A stretch of 64,000 nucleotides of DNA from Gibbula magus (taxonomy: Eukaryota > Mollusca > Gastropoda > Trochida > Trochidae), in NCBI GenBank assembly GCA_936450465.1, contig OW388297.1, positions 60,640,581-60,704,580 of the forward strand, in the 5' to 3' direction. Position 1 is the first letter of the stretch; each line of letters starts with the position of its first letter. The notes below the pieces were generated by a model. The model was not told where the DNA came from and ran no database searches. It worked only from the letters and a program-made list of their open reading frames with translations. A program made the translations under genes and the position numbers. Of this stretch, positions 1 through 13,898 are shown piece after piece.

Positions 1-2950
1 TGGAATATTTTGAACAGTTGCAAAGAGTCAGGGTCGAGACTTTGCATGCCGTAGTTGTGTGTTTCAAACTGTTAATGCAAAGTTTTACATTTCAACTATC
101 GATGATGGATTACGAGATTTCAAAACTAGCCTATATTATGTTTTAGGACGAACATTATAGCGTTTTTAACAAAAATACAAAGTGGAATATTTTGAACAGT
201 TGCAAAGAGTCAGGGTCGAGACTTTGCATGCCGTAGTTGTGTGTTTCAAACTGTTAATGCAAAGTTTTACATTTCAACTATCGATGATGGATTACGAGAT
301 TTCAAAACTAGCCTATATTATGTTTTAGGACGAACATTATAGCGTTTTTAACAAAAATACAAAGTGGAATATTTTGAACAGTTGCAAAGAGTCAGGGTCG
401 AGACTTTGCATGCCGTAGTTGTGTGTTTCAAACTGTTAATGCAAAGTTTTACATTTCAACTATCGATGATGGATTACGAGATTTCCAAACTAGCCTATAT
501 TATGTTTTAGGACGAACATTATAGCATTTTTAACAAAAATACAAAGTGGAATATTTTCAAAAGTTGCAAAGAGTCAGGGTCGAGACTTTGCATGCCGTAG
601 TTGTGTGTTTCAAACTGTTAATGCAAAGTTTTACATTTCAACTATCGATGATGGATTACGAGATTTCAAAACTAGCCTATATTATGTTTTAGGACGAACA
701 TTATAGCGTTTTTAACAAAAATACAAAGTGGAATATTTTGAAAAGTTGCAAAGAGTCAGGGTCGAGACTTTGCATGCCGTAGTTGTGTGTTTCAAACTGT
801 TAATGCAAAGTTTTACATTTCAACTATCGATGATGGATTACGAGATTTCAAAACTAGCCTATATTATGTTTTAGGACGAACATTATAGCGTTTTTAACAA
901 AAATACAAAGTGGAATATTTTGAACAGTTGCAAAGAGTCAGGGTCGAGACTTTGCATGCCGTAGTTGTGTGTTTCAAACTGTTAATGCAAAGTTTTACAT
1001 TTCAACTATCGATGATGGATTACGAGATTTCCAAACTAGCCTATATTATGTTTTAGGACGAACATTATAGCATTTTTAACAAAAATACAAAGTGGAATAT
1101 TTTCAAAAGTTGCAAAGAGTCAGGGTCGAGACTTTGCATGCCGTAGTTGTGTGTTTCAAACTGTTAATGCAAAATTTTACATTTCAACTATCGATGATGG
1201 ATTACGAGATTTCAAAACTAGCCTATATTATGTTTTAGGACGAACATTATAGCGTTTTTAACAAAAATACAAAGTGGAATATTTTGAACAGTTGCAAAGA
1301 GTCAGGGTCGAGACTTTGCATGCCGTAGTTGTGTGTTTCAAACTGTTAATGCAAAGTTTTACATTTCAACTATCGATGATGGATTACGAGATTTCCAAAC
1401 TAGCCTATATTATGTTTTAGGACGAACATTATAGCATTTTTAACAAAAATACAAAGTGGAATATTTTGAAAAGTTGCAAAGAGTCAGGGTCGAGACTTTG
1501 CATGCCGTAGTTGTGTGTTTCAAACTGTTAATGCAAAGTTTTACATTTCAACTATCGATGATGGATTACGAGATTTCCAAACTAGCCTATATTATGTTTT
1601 AGGACGAACATTATAGCGTTTTTAACAAAAATACAAAGTGGAATATTTTGAAAAGTTGCAAAGAGTCAGGGTCGAGACTTTGCATGCCGTAATTGTGTGT
1701 TTCAAACTGTTAATGCAAAGTTTTACATTTCAACTATCGATGATGGATTACGAGATTTCAAAACTAGCCTATATTATGTTTTAGGACGAACATTATAGCA
1801 TTTTTAACAAAAATACAAAGTGGAATATTTTGAAAAGTTGCAAAGAGTCAGGGTCGAGACTTTGCATGCCGTAGTTGTGTGTTTCAAACTGTTAATGCAA
1901 AGTTTTACATTTCAACTATCGATGATGGATTACGAGATTTCCAAACTAGCCTATATTATGTTTTAGGACGAACATTATAGCATTTTTAACAAAAATACAA
2001 AGTGGAATATTTTGAAAAGTTGCAAAGAGTCAGGGTCGAGACTTTGCATGCCGTAGTTGTGTGTTTCAAACTGTTAATGCAAAGTTTTACATTTCAACTA
2101 TCGATGATGGATTACGAGATTTCCAAACTAGCCTATATTATGTTTTAGGACGAACATTATAGCATTTTTAACAAAAATACAAAGTGGAATATTTTGAAAA
2201 GTTGCAAAGAGTCAGGGTCGAGACTTTGCATGCCGTAGTTGTGTGTTTCAAACTGTTAATGCAAAGTTTTACATTTCAACTATCGATGATGGATTACGAG
2301 ATTTCCAAACTAGCCTTTATTATGTTTTAGGACGAACATTATAGCGTTTTTAACACAAATACAAAGTGGAATATTTTGAAAAGTTGCAAAGAGTCAGGGT
2401 CGAGACTTTGCATGCCGTAGTTGTGTGTTTCAAACTGTTAATGCAAAGTTTTACATTTCAACTATCGATGATGGATTACGAGATTTCCAAACTAGCCTAT
2501 ATTATGTTTTAGGACGAACATTATAGCATTTTTAACAAAAATACAAAGTGGAATATTTTGAAAAGTTGCAAAGAGTCAGGGTCGAGACTTTGCATGCCGT
2601 AGTTGTGTGTTTCAAACTGTTAATGCAAAGTTTTACATTTCAACTATCGATGATGGATTACGAGATTTCCAAACTAGCCTATATTATGTTTTAGGACGAA
2701 CATTATAGCATTTTTAACAAAAATACAAAGTGGAATATTTTGAAAAGTTGCAAAGAGTCAGGGTCGAGACTTTGCATGCCGTAATTGTGTGTTTCAAACT
2801 GTTAATGCAAAGTTTTACATTTCAACTATCGATGATGGATTACGAGATTTCCAAACTAGCCTATATTATGTTTTAGGACGAACATTATAGCGTTTTTAAC
2901 AAAAATACAAAGTGGAATATTTTGAAAAGTTGCAAAGAGTCAGGGTCGAG

Positions 2951-2995
2951 ACTTTGCATTAACAGTTTGAAACACACAATTACGGCATGCAAAGT
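2951..2995. repeat. Loop-inverted 182-bp unit, copy 1
   Basis: In the unit starting at 2913, the 27 bp between the 9-bp arms actttgcat and atgcaaagt are replaced by their exact reverse complement, while the arms and the rest of the unit keep their orientation. The inverted segment carries the 'aattacgg' allele (the gtaatt form read backwards). Confidence 0.95.
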
Positions 2996-4914
2996 TTTAC
3001 ATTTCAACTATCGATGATGGATTACGAGATTTCCAAACTAGCCTATATTATGTTTTAGGACGAACATTATAGCATTTTTAACAAAAATACAAAGTGGAAT
3101 ATTTTGAAAAGTTGCAAAGAGTCAGGGTCGAGACTTTGCATGCCGTAGTTGTGTGTTTCAAACTGTTAATGCAAAGTTTTACATTTCAACTATCGATGAT
3201 GGATTACGAGATTTCCAAACTAGCCTTTATTATGTTTTAGGACGAACATTATAGCGTTTTTAACAAAAATACAAAGTGGAATATTTTGAAAAGTTGCAAA
3301 GAGTCAGGGTCGAGACTTTGCATGCCGTAGTTGTGTGTTTCAAACTGTTAATGCAAAGTTTTACATTTCAACTATCGATGATGGATTACGAGATTTCCAA
3401 ACTAGCCTATATTATGTTTTAGGACGAACATTATAGCATTTTTAACAAAAATACAAAGTGGAATATTTTGAACAGTTGCAAAGAGTCAGGGTCGAGACTT
3501 TGCATGCCGTAGTTGTGTGTTTCAAACTGTTAATGCAAAGTTTTACATTTCAACTATCGATGATGGATTACGAGATTTCCAAACTAGCCTATATTATGTT
3601 TTAGGACGAACATTATAGCGTTTTTAACAAAAATACAAAGTGGAATATTTTGAAAAGTTGCAAAGAGTCAGGGTCGAGACTTTGCATGCCGTAATTGTGT
3701 GTTTCAAACTGTTAATGCAAAGTTTTACATTTCAACTATCGATGATGGATTACGAGATTTCCAAACTAGCCTATATTATGTTTTAGGACGAACATTATAG
3801 CATTTTTAACAAAAATACAAAGTGGAATATTTTGAAAAGTTGCAAAGAGTCAGGGTCGAGACTTTGCATGCCGTAGTTGTGTGTTTCAAACTGTTAATGC
3901 AAAGTTTTACATTTCAACTATCGATGATGGATTACGAGATTTCCAAACTAGCCTATATTATGTTTTAGGACGAACATTATAGCATTTTTAACAAAAATAC
4001 AAAGTGGAATATTTTGAAAAGTTGCAAAGAGTCAGGGTCGAGACTTTGCATGCCGTAGTTGTGTGTTTCAAACTGTTAATGCAAAGTTTTACATTTCAAC
4101 TATCGATGATGGATTACGAGATTTCCAAACTAGCCTATATTATGTTTTAGGACGAACATTATAGCATTTTTAACAAAAATACAAAGTGGAATATTTTGAA
4201 AAGTTGCAAAGAGTCAGGGTCGAGACTTTGCATGCCGTAGTTGTGTGTTTCAAACTGTTAATGCAAAGTTTTACATTTCAACTATCGATGATGGATTACG
4301 AGATTTCCAAACTAGCCTTTATTATGTTTTAGGACGAACATTATAGCGTTTTTAACAAAAATACAAAGTGGAATATTTTGAAAAGTTGCAAAGAGTCAGG
4401 GTCGAGACTTTGCATGCCGTAGTTGTGTGTTTCAAACTGTTAATGCAAAGTTTTACATTTCAACTATCGATGATGGATTACGAGATTTCCAAACTAGCCT
4501 ATATTATGTTTTAGGACGAACATTATAGCATTTTTAACAAAAATACAAAGTGGAATATTTTGAACAGTTGCAAAGAGTCAGGGTCGAGACTTTGCATGCC
4601 GTAATTGTGTGTTTCAAACTGTTAATGCAAAGTTTTACATTTCAACTATCGATGATGGATTACGAGATTTCCAAACTAGCCTATATTATGTTTTAGGACG
4701 AACATTATAGCGTTTTTAACAAAAATACAAAGTGGAATATTTTGAAAAGTTGCAAAGAGTCAGGGTCGAGACTTTGCATGCCGTAGTTGTGTGTTTCAAA
4801 CTGTTAATGCAAAGTTTTACATTTCAACTATCGATGATGGATTACGAGATTTCCAAACTAGCCTATATTATGTTTTAGGACGAACATTATAGCATTTTTA
4901 ACAAAAATACAAAG

Positions 4915-5023
4915 TGGAATATTTTGAAAAGTTGCAAAGAGTCAGGGTCGAGACTTTGCATGCCGTAGTTGTGTGTTTCAAACTGTTAATGCAAAGTTTT
5001 ACATTTCAACTAAAAATACAAAG
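4915..5023. repeat. Truncated 109-bp unit of the 182-bp satellite
   Basis: The unit runs normally to 'catttcaacta' and then jumps to 'aaaatacaaag', losing 73 bp including the tcgatgatgg and cgaacattatagc segments. The identical truncation recurs at 13526. Confidence 0.95.
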
Positions 5024-5243
5024 TGGAATATTTTGAAAAGTTGCAAAGAGTCAGGGTCGAGACTTTGCATGCCGTAGTTGTGTGTTTCAAACTGTTAATG
5101 CAAAGTTTTACATTTCAACTATCGATGATGGATTACGAGATTTCCAAACTAGCCTTTATTATGTTTTAGGACGAACATTATAGCGTTTTTAACAAAAATA
5201 CAAAGTGGAATATTTTGAAAAGTTGCAAAGAGTCAGGGTCGAG

Positions 5244-5288
5244 ACTTTGCATTAACAGTTTGAAACACACAATTACGGCATGCAAAGT
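5244..5288. repeat. Loop-inverted 182-bp unit, copy 2
   Basis: Same 27-bp inversion between the actttgcat/atgcaaagt arms, in the unit starting at 5206, with the 'aattacgg' allele. It lies two units downstream of the 109-bp truncated unit at 4915. Confidence 0.95.
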
Positions 5289-8200
5289 TTTACATTTCAA
5301 CTATCGATGATGGATTACGAGATTTCCAAACTAGCCTATATTATGTTTTAGGACGAACATTATAGCGTTTTTAACAAAAATACAAAGTGGAATATTTTGA
5401 AAAGTTGCAAAGAGTCAGGGTCGAGACTTTGCATGCCGTAGTTGTGTGTTTCAAACTGTTAATGCAAAGTTTTACATTTCAACTATCGATGATGGATTAC
5501 GAGATTTCCAAACTAGCCTTTATTATGTTTTAGGACGAACATTATAGCGTTTTTAACAAAAATACAAAGTGGAATATTTTGAAAAGTTGCAAAGAGTCAG
5601 GGTCGAGACTTTGCATGCCGTAATTGTGTGTTTCAAACTGTTAATGCAAAGTTTTACATTTCAACTATCGATGATGGATTACGAGATTTCCAAACTAGCC
5701 TATATTATGTTTTAGGACGAACATTATAGCATTTTTAACAAAAATACAAAGTGGAATATTTTGAACAGTTGCAAAGAGTCAGGGTCGAGACTTTGCATGC
5801 CGTAGTTGTGTGTTTCAAACTGTTAATGCAAAGTTTTACATTTCAACTATCGATGATGGATTACGAGATTTCCAAACTAGCCTATATTATGTTTTAGGAC
5901 GAACATTATAGCATTTTTAACAAAAATACAAAGTGGAATATTTTGAACAGTTGCAAAGAGTCAGGGTCGAGACTTTGCATGCCGTAGTTGTGTGTTTCAA
6001 ACTGTTAATGCAAAGTTTTACATTTCAACTATCGATGATGGATTACGAGATTTCAAAACTAGCCTATATTATGTTTTAGGACGAACATTATAGCGTTTTT
6101 AACAAAAATACAAAGTGGAATATTTTGAACAGTTGCAAAGAGTCAGGGTCGAGACTTTGCATGCCGTAGTTGTGTGTTTCAAACTGTTAATGCAAAGTTT
6201 TACATTTCAACTATCGATGATGGATTACGAGATTTCCAAACTAGCCTATATTATGTTTTAGGACGAACATTATAGCATTTTTAACAAAAATACAAAGTGG
6301 AATATTTTGAAAAGTTGCAAAGAGTCAGGGTCGAGACTTTGCATGCCGTAGTTGTGTGTTTCAAACTGTTAATGCAAAGTTTTACATTTCAACTATCGAT
6401 GATGGATTACGAGATTTCCAAACTAGCCTTTATTATGTTTTAGGACGAACATTATAGCGTTTTTAACAAAAATACAAAGTGGAATATTTTGAAAAGTTGC
6501 AAAGAGTCAGGGTCGAGACTTTGCATGCCGTAGTTGTGTGTTTCAAACTGTTAATGCAAAGTTTTACATTTCAACTATCGATGATGGATTACGAGATTTC
6601 CAAACTAGCCTATATTATGTTTTAGGACGAACATTATAGCATTTTTAACAAAAATACAAAGTGGAATATTTTGAACAGTTGCAAAGAGTCAGGGTCGAGA
6701 CTTTGCATGCCGTAGTTGTGTGTTTCAAACTGTTAATGCAAAGTTTTACATTTCAACTATCGATGATGGATTACGAGATTTCCAAACTAGCCTATATTAT
6801 GTTTTAGGACGAACATTATAGCGTTTTTAACAAAAATACAAAGTGGAATATTTTGAAAAGTTGCAAAGAGTCAGGGTCGAGACTTTGCATGCCGTAGTTG
6901 TGTGTTTCAAACTGTTAATGCAAAGTTTTACATTTCAACTATCGATGATGGATTACGAGATTTCCAAACTAGCCTATATTATGTTTTAGGACGAACATTA
7001 TAGCATTTTTAACAAAAATACAAAGTGGAATATTTTGAAAAGTTGCAAAGAGTCAGGGTCGAGACTTTGCATGCCGTAGTTGTGTGTTTCAAACTGTTAA
7101 TGCAAAGTTTTACATTTCAACTATCGATGATGGATTACGAGATTTCCAAACTAGCCTATATTATGTTTTAGGACGAACATTATAGCATTTTTAACAAAAA
7201 TACAAAGTGGAATATTTTGAAAAGTTGCAAAGAGTCAGGGTCGAGACTTTGCATGCCGTAGTTGTGTGTTTCAAACTGTTAATGCAAAGTTTTACATTTC
7301 AACTATCGATGATGGATTACGAGATTTCCAAACTAGCCTATATTATGGTTTAGGACGAACATTATAGCGTTTTTAACAAAAATACAAAGTGGAATATTTT
7401 GAAAAGTTGCAAAGAGTCAGGGTCGAGACTTTGCATGCCGTAGTTGTGTGTTTCAAACTGTTAATGCAAAGTTTTACATTTCAACTATCGATGATGGATT
7501 ACGAGATTTCCAAACTAGCCTATATTATGTTTTAGGACGAACATTATAGCATTTTTAACAAAAATACAAAGTGGAATATTTTGAAAAGTTGCAAAGAGTC
7601 AGGGTCGAGACTTTGCATGCCGTAGTTGTGTGTTTCAAACTGTTAATGCAAAGTTTTACATTTCAACTATCGATGATGGATTACGAGATTTCCAAACTAG
7701 CCTATATTATGTTTTAGGACGAACATTATAGCATTTTTAACAAAAATACAAAGTGGAATATTTTGAAAAGTTGCAAAGAGTCAGGGTCGAGACTTTGCAT
7801 GCCGTAGTTGTGTGTTTCAAACTGTTAATGCAAAGTTTTACATTTCAACTATCGATGATGGATTACGAGATTTCCAAACTAGCCTATATTATGTTTTAGG
7901 ACGAACATTATAGCATTTTTAACAAAAATACAAAGTGGAATATTTTGAACAGTTGCAAAGAGTCAGGGTCGAGACTTTGCATGCCGTAGTTGTGTGTTTC
8001 AAACTGTTAATGCAAAGTTTTACATTTCAACTATCGATGATGGATTACGAGATTTCCAAACTAGCCTATATTATGTTTTAGGACGAACATTATAGCATTT
8101 TTAACAAAAATACAAAGTGGAATATTTTGAAAAGTTGCAAAGAGTCAGGGTCGAGACTTTGCATGCCGTAGTTGTGTGTTTCAAACTGTTAATGCAAAGT

Positions 8201-8663
8201 TTTACATTTCAACTATCGATGATGGATTACGAGATTTCCAAACTAGCCTTTATTATGTTTTAGGACGAACATTATAGCGTTTTTAACAAAAATACAAAGT
8301 GGAATATTTTGAAAAGTTGCAAAGAGTCAGGGTCGAGACTTTGCATGCCGTAGTTGTGTGTTTCAAACTGTTAATGCAAAGTTTTACATTTCAACTATCG
8401 ATGATGGATTACGAGATTTCCAAACTAGCCTATATTATGTTTTAGGACGAACATTATAGCATTTTTAACAAAAATACAAAGTGGAATATTTTGAACAGTT
8501 GCAAAGAGTCAGGGTCGAGACTTTGCATGCCGTAGTTGTGTGTTTCAAACTGTTAATGCAAAGTTTTACATTTCAACTATCGATGATGGATTACGAGATT
8601 TCCAAACTAGCCTATATTATGTTTTAGGACGAACATTATAGCGTTTTTAACAAAAATACAAAG

Positions 8664-8793
8664 TGGAATATTTTGAAAAGTTGCAAAGAGTCAGGGTCGA
8701 GACTTTGCATGCCGTAGTTGTGTGTTTCAAACTGTTAATGCAAAGTTTTACATTTCAATTATCGATGTTGTATTTTTGTTAAAAAATACAAAG
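8664..8793. repeat. Snap-back 130-bp unit of the 182-bp satellite
   Basis: After 'catttcaattatcgatg' the unit reads ttgtatttttgttaaaa and then resumes at aatacaaagtgg. The stretch ttgtatttttgtta is the reverse complement of the normal unit end taacaaaaatacaa, so this is a short foldback copy joined to the next unit start, with a net loss of 52 bp. Removing 21 bp (from the tcgatg after caatta to the ttaa before aaaatac) would give the 109-bp unit apart from one base. Confidence 0.9.
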
Positions 8794-9013
8794 TGGAATA
8801 TTTTGAAAAGTTGCAAAGAGTCAGGGTCGAGACTTTGCATGCCGTAGTTGTGTGTTTCAAACTGTTAATGCAAAGTTTTACATTTCAACTATCGATGATG
8901 GATTACGAGATTTCCAAACTAGCCTATATTATGTTTTAGGACGAACATTATAGCGTTTTTAACAAAAATACAAAGTGGAATATTTTGAAAAGTTGCAAAG
9001 AGTCAGGGTCGAG

Positions 9014-9058
9014 ACTTTGCATTAACAGTTTGAAACACACAACTACGGCATGCAAAGT
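9014..9058. repeat. Loop-inverted 182-bp unit, copy 3
   Basis: Same 27-bp inversion, here with the 'aactacgg' allele, in the unit starting at 8976. It lies two units downstream of the 130-bp snap-back unit at 8664. Confidence 0.95.
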
Positions 9059-11015
9059 TTTACATTTCAACTATCGATGATGGATTACGAGATTTCCAAA
9101 CTAGCCTATATTATGTTTTAGGACGAACATTATAGCGTTTTTAACAAAAATAAAAAGTGGAATATTTTGAAAAGTTGCAAAGAGTCAGGGTCGAGACTTT
9201 GCATGCCGTAGTTGTGTGTTTCAAACTGTTAATGCAAAGTTTTACATTTCAACTATCGATGATGGATTACGAGATTTCCAAACTAGCCTTTATTATGTTT
9301 TAGGACGAACATTATAGCGTTTTTAACAAAAATACAAAGTGGAATATTTTGAAAAGTTGCAAAGAGTCAGGGTCGAGACTTTGCATGCCGTAGTTGTGTG
9401 TATCAAACTGTTAATGCAAAGTTTTACATTTCAACTATCGATGATGGATTACGAGATTTCCAAACTAGCCTATATTATGTTTTAGGACGAACATTATAGC
9501 ATTTTTAACAAAAATACAAAGTGGAATATTTTGAACAGTTGCAAAGAGTCAGGGTCGAGACTTTGCATGCCGTAGTTGTGTGTTTCAAACTGTTAATGCA
9601 AAGTTTTACATTTCAACTATCGATGATGGATTACGAGATTTCCAAACTAGCCTATATTATGTTTTAGGACGAACATTATAGCATTTTTAACAAAAATACA
9701 AAGTGGAATATTTTGAAAAGTTGCAAAGAGTCAGGGTCGAGACTTTGCATGCCGTAGTTGTGTGTTTCAAACTGTTAATGCAAAGTTTTACATTTCAACT
9801 ATCGATGATGGATTACGAGATTTCCAAACTAGCCTATATTATGTTTTAGGACGAACATTATAGCATTTTTAACAAAAATACAAAGTGGAATATTTTGAAA
9901 AGTTGCAAAGAGTCAGGGTCGAGACTTTGCATGCCGTAGTTGTGTGTTTCAAACTGTTAATGCAAAGTTTTACATTTCAACTATCGATGATGGATTACGA
10001 GATTTCCAAACTAGCCTATATTATGTTTTAGGACGAACATTATAGCGTTTTTAACAAAAATACAAAGTGGAATATTTTGAAAAGTTGCAAAGAGTCAGGG
10101 TCGAGACTTTGCATGCCGTAGTTGTGTGTTTCAAACTGTTAATGCAAAGTTTTACATTTCAACTATCGATGATGGATTACGAGATTTCCAAACTAGCCTA
10201 TATTATGTTTTAGGACGAACATTATAGCATTTTTAACAAAAATACAAAGTGGAATATTTTGAAAAGTTGCAAAGAGTCAGGGTCGAGACTTTGCATGCCG
10301 TAGTTGTGTGTTTCAAACTGTTAATGCAAAGTTTTACATTTCAACTATCGATGATGGATTACGAGATTTCCAAACTAGCCTATATTATGTTTTAGGACGA
10401 ACATTATAGCATTTTTAACAAAAATACAAAGTGGAATATTTTGAAAAGTTGCAAAGAGTCAGGGTCGAGACTTTGCATGCCGTAGTTGTGTGTTTCAAAC
10501 TGTTAATGCAAAGTTTTACATTTCAACTATCGATGATGGATTACGAGATTTCCAAACTAGCCTATATTATGTTTTAGGACGAACATTATAGCATTTTTAA
10601 CAAAAATACAAAGTGGAATATTTTGAACAGTTGCAAAGAGTCAGGGTCGAGACTTTGCATGCCGTAGTTGTGTGTTTCAAACTGTTAATGCAAAGTTTTA
10701 CATTTCAACTATCGATGATGGATTACGAGATTTCCAAACTAGCCTATATTATGTTTTAGGACGAACATTATAGCATTTTTAACAAAAATACAAAGTGGAA
10801 TATTTTGAAAAGTTGCAAAGAGTCAGGGTCGAGACTTTGCATGCCGTAGTTGTGTGTTTCAAACTGTTAATGCAAAGTTTTACATTTCAACTATCGATGA
10901 TGGATTACGAGATTTCCAAACTAGCCTATATTATGTTTTAGGACGAACATTATAGCGTTTTTAACAAAAATACAAAGTGGAATATTTTGAAAAGTTGCAA
11001 AGAGTCAGGGTCGAG

Positions 11016-11060
11016 ACTTTGCATTAACAGTTTGAAACACACAACTACGGCATGCAAAGT
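11016..11060. repeat. Loop-inverted 182-bp unit, copy 4
   Basis: Same 27-bp inversion with the 'aactacgg' allele, in the unit starting at 10978. It is exactly 2,002 bp (11 x 182) after copy 3, and no truncated unit precedes it. Confidence 0.95.
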
Positions 11061-13525
11061 TTTACATTTCAACTATCGATGATGGATTACGAGATTTCCA
11101 AACTAGCCTATATTATGTTTTAGGACGAACATTATAGCGTTTTTAACAAAAATACAAAGTGGAATATTTTGAAAAGTTGCAAAGAGTCAGGGTCGAGACT
11201 TTGCATGCCGTAATTGTGTGTTTCAAACTGTTAATGCAAAGTTTTACATTTCAACTATCGATGATGGATTACGAGATTTCCAAACTAGCCTTTATTATGT
11301 TTTAGGACGAACATTATAGCGTTTTTAACAAAAATACAAAGTGGAATATTTTGAAAAGTTGCAAAGAGTCAGGGTCGAGACTTTGCATGCCGTAATTGTG
11401 TGTTTCAAACTGTTAATGCAAAGTTTTACATTTCAACTATCGATGATGGATTACGAGATTTCCAAACTAGCCTATATTATGTTTTAGGACGAACATTATA
11501 GCATTTTTAACAAAAATACAAAGTGGAATATTTTGAACAGTTGCAAAGAGTCAGGGTCGAGACTTTGCATGCCGTAGTTGTGTGTTTCAAACTGTTAATG
11601 CAAAGTTTTACATTTCAACTATCGATGATGGATTACGAGATTTCCAAACTAGCCTATATTATGTTTTAGGACGAACATTATAGCATTTTTAACAAAAATA
11701 CAAAGTGGAATATTTTGAAAAGTTGCAAAGAGTCAGGGTCGAGACTTTGCATGCCGTAGTTGTGTGTTTCAAACTGTTAATGCAAAGTTTTACATTTCAA
11801 CTATCGATGATGGATTACGAGATTTCCAAACTAGCCTATATTATGTTTTAGGACGAACATTATAGCATTTTTAACAAAAATACAAAGTGGAATATTTTGA
11901 AAAGTTGCAAAGAGTCAGGGTCGAGACTTTGCATGCCGTAGTTGTGTGTTTCAAACTGTTAATGCAAAGTTTTACATTTCAACTATCGATGATGGATTAC
12001 GAGATTTCCAAACTAGCCTATATTATGTTTTAGGACGAACATTATAGCGTTTTTAACAAAAATACAAAGTGGAATATTTTGAAAAGTTGCAAAGAGTCAG
12101 GGTCGATACTTTGCATGCCGTAGTTGTGTGTTTCAAACTGTTAATGCAAAGTTTTACATTTCAACTATCGATGATGGATTACGAGATTTCCAAACTAGCC
12201 TATATTATGTTTTAGGACGAACATTATAGCATTTTTAACAAAAATACAAAGTGGAATATTTTGAAAAGTTGCAAAGAGTCAGGGTCGAGACTTTGCATGC
12301 CGTAGTTGTGTGTTTCAAACTGTTAATGCAAAGTTTTACATTTCAACTATCGATGATGGATTACGAGATTTCCAAACTAGCCTATATTATGTTTTAGGAC
12401 GAACATTATAGCATTTTTAACAAAAATACAAAGTGGAATATTTTGAAAAGTTGCAAAGAGTCAGGGTCGAGACTTTGCATGCCGTAGTTGTGTGTTTCAA
12501 ACTGTTAATGCAAAGTTTTACATTTCAACTATCGATGATGGATTACGAGATTTCCAAACTAGCCTATATTATGTTTTAGGACGAACATTATAGCATTTTT
12601 AACAAAAATACAAAGTGGAATATTTTGAACAGTTGCAAAGAGTCAGGGTCGAGACTTTGCATGCCGTAGTTGTGTGTTTCAAACTGTTAATGCAAAGTTT
12701 TACATTTCAACTATCGATGATGGATTACGAGATTTCCAAACTAGCCTATATTATGTTTTAGGACGAACATTATAGCATTTTTAACAAAAATACAAAGTGG
12801 AATATTTTGAAAAGTTGCAAAGAGTCAGGGTCGAGACTTTGCATGCCGTAGTTGTGTGTTTCAAACTGTTAATGCAAAGTTTTACATTTCAACTATCGAT
12901 GATGGATTACGAGATTTCCAAACTAGCCTTTATTATGTTTTAGGACGAACATTATAGCGTTTTTAACAAAAATACAAAGTGGAATATTTTGAAAAGTTGC
13001 AAAGAGTCAGGGTCGAGACTTTGCATGCCGTAGTTGTGTGTTTCAAACTGTTAATGCAAAGTTTTACATTTCAACTATCGATGATGGATTACGAGATTTC
13101 CAAACTAGCCTATATTATGTTTTAGGACGAACATTATAGCATTTTTAACAAAAATACAAAGTGGAATATTTTGAACAGTTGCAAAGAGTCAGGGTCGAGA
13201 CTTTGCATGCCGTAGTTGTGTGTTTCAAACTGTTAATGCAAAGTTTTACATTTCAACTATCGATGATGGATTACGAGATTTCCAAACTAGCCTATATTAT
13301 GTTTTAGGACGAACATTATAGCGTTTTTAACAAAAATACAAAGTGGAATATTTTGAAAAGTTGCAAAGAGTCAGGGTCGAGACTTTGCATGCCGTAGTTG
13401 TGTGTTTCAAACTGTTAATGCAAAGTTTTACATTTCAACTATCGATGATGGATTACGAGATTTCCAAACTAGCCTATATTATGTTTTAGGACGAACATTA
13501 TAGCATTTTTAACAAAAATACAAAG

Positions 13526-13634
13526 TGGAATATTTTGAAAAGTTGCAAAGAGTCAGGGTCGAGACTTTGCATGCCGTAGTTGTGTGTTTCAAACTGTTAA
13601 TGCAAAGTTTTACATTTCAACTAAAAATACAAAG
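13526..13634. repeat. Truncated 109-bp unit, second copy
   Basis: Same 73-bp deletion and breakpoint as the unit at 4915. The unit after it, starting at 13635, is 181 bp because cctatattatg has become cctatatatg. Both truncated copies are followed, two units later, by a loop-inverted unit. Confidence 0.95.
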
Positions 13635-13853
13635 TGGAATATTTTGAAAAGTTGCAAAGAGTCAGGGTCGAGACTTTGCATGCCGTAGTTGTGTGTTTCA
13701 AACTGTTAATGCAAAGTTTTACATTTCAACTATCGATGATGGATTACGAGATTTCCAAACTAGCCTATATATGTTTTAGGACGAACATTATAGCGTTTTT
13801 AACAAAAATACAAAGTGGAATATTTTGAAAAGTTGCAAAGAGTCAGGGTCGAG

Positions 13854-13898
13854 ACTTTGCATTAACAGTTTGAAACACACAATTACGGCATGCAAAGT
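13854..13898. repeat. Loop-inverted 182-bp unit, copy 5
   Basis: Same 27-bp inversion with the 'aattacgg' allele, in the unit starting at 13816. It lies two units downstream of the second 109-bp truncated unit and sits in a block that matches the one around copy 2 (offset about 8.61 kb). Confidence 0.95.

Noticed and set aside
13634..13828. 64-codon open frame in the 182-bp array
   Set aside because: It exists only because of a 1-bp deletion in one unit; no other unit has it and the translation shows no recognisable motif.
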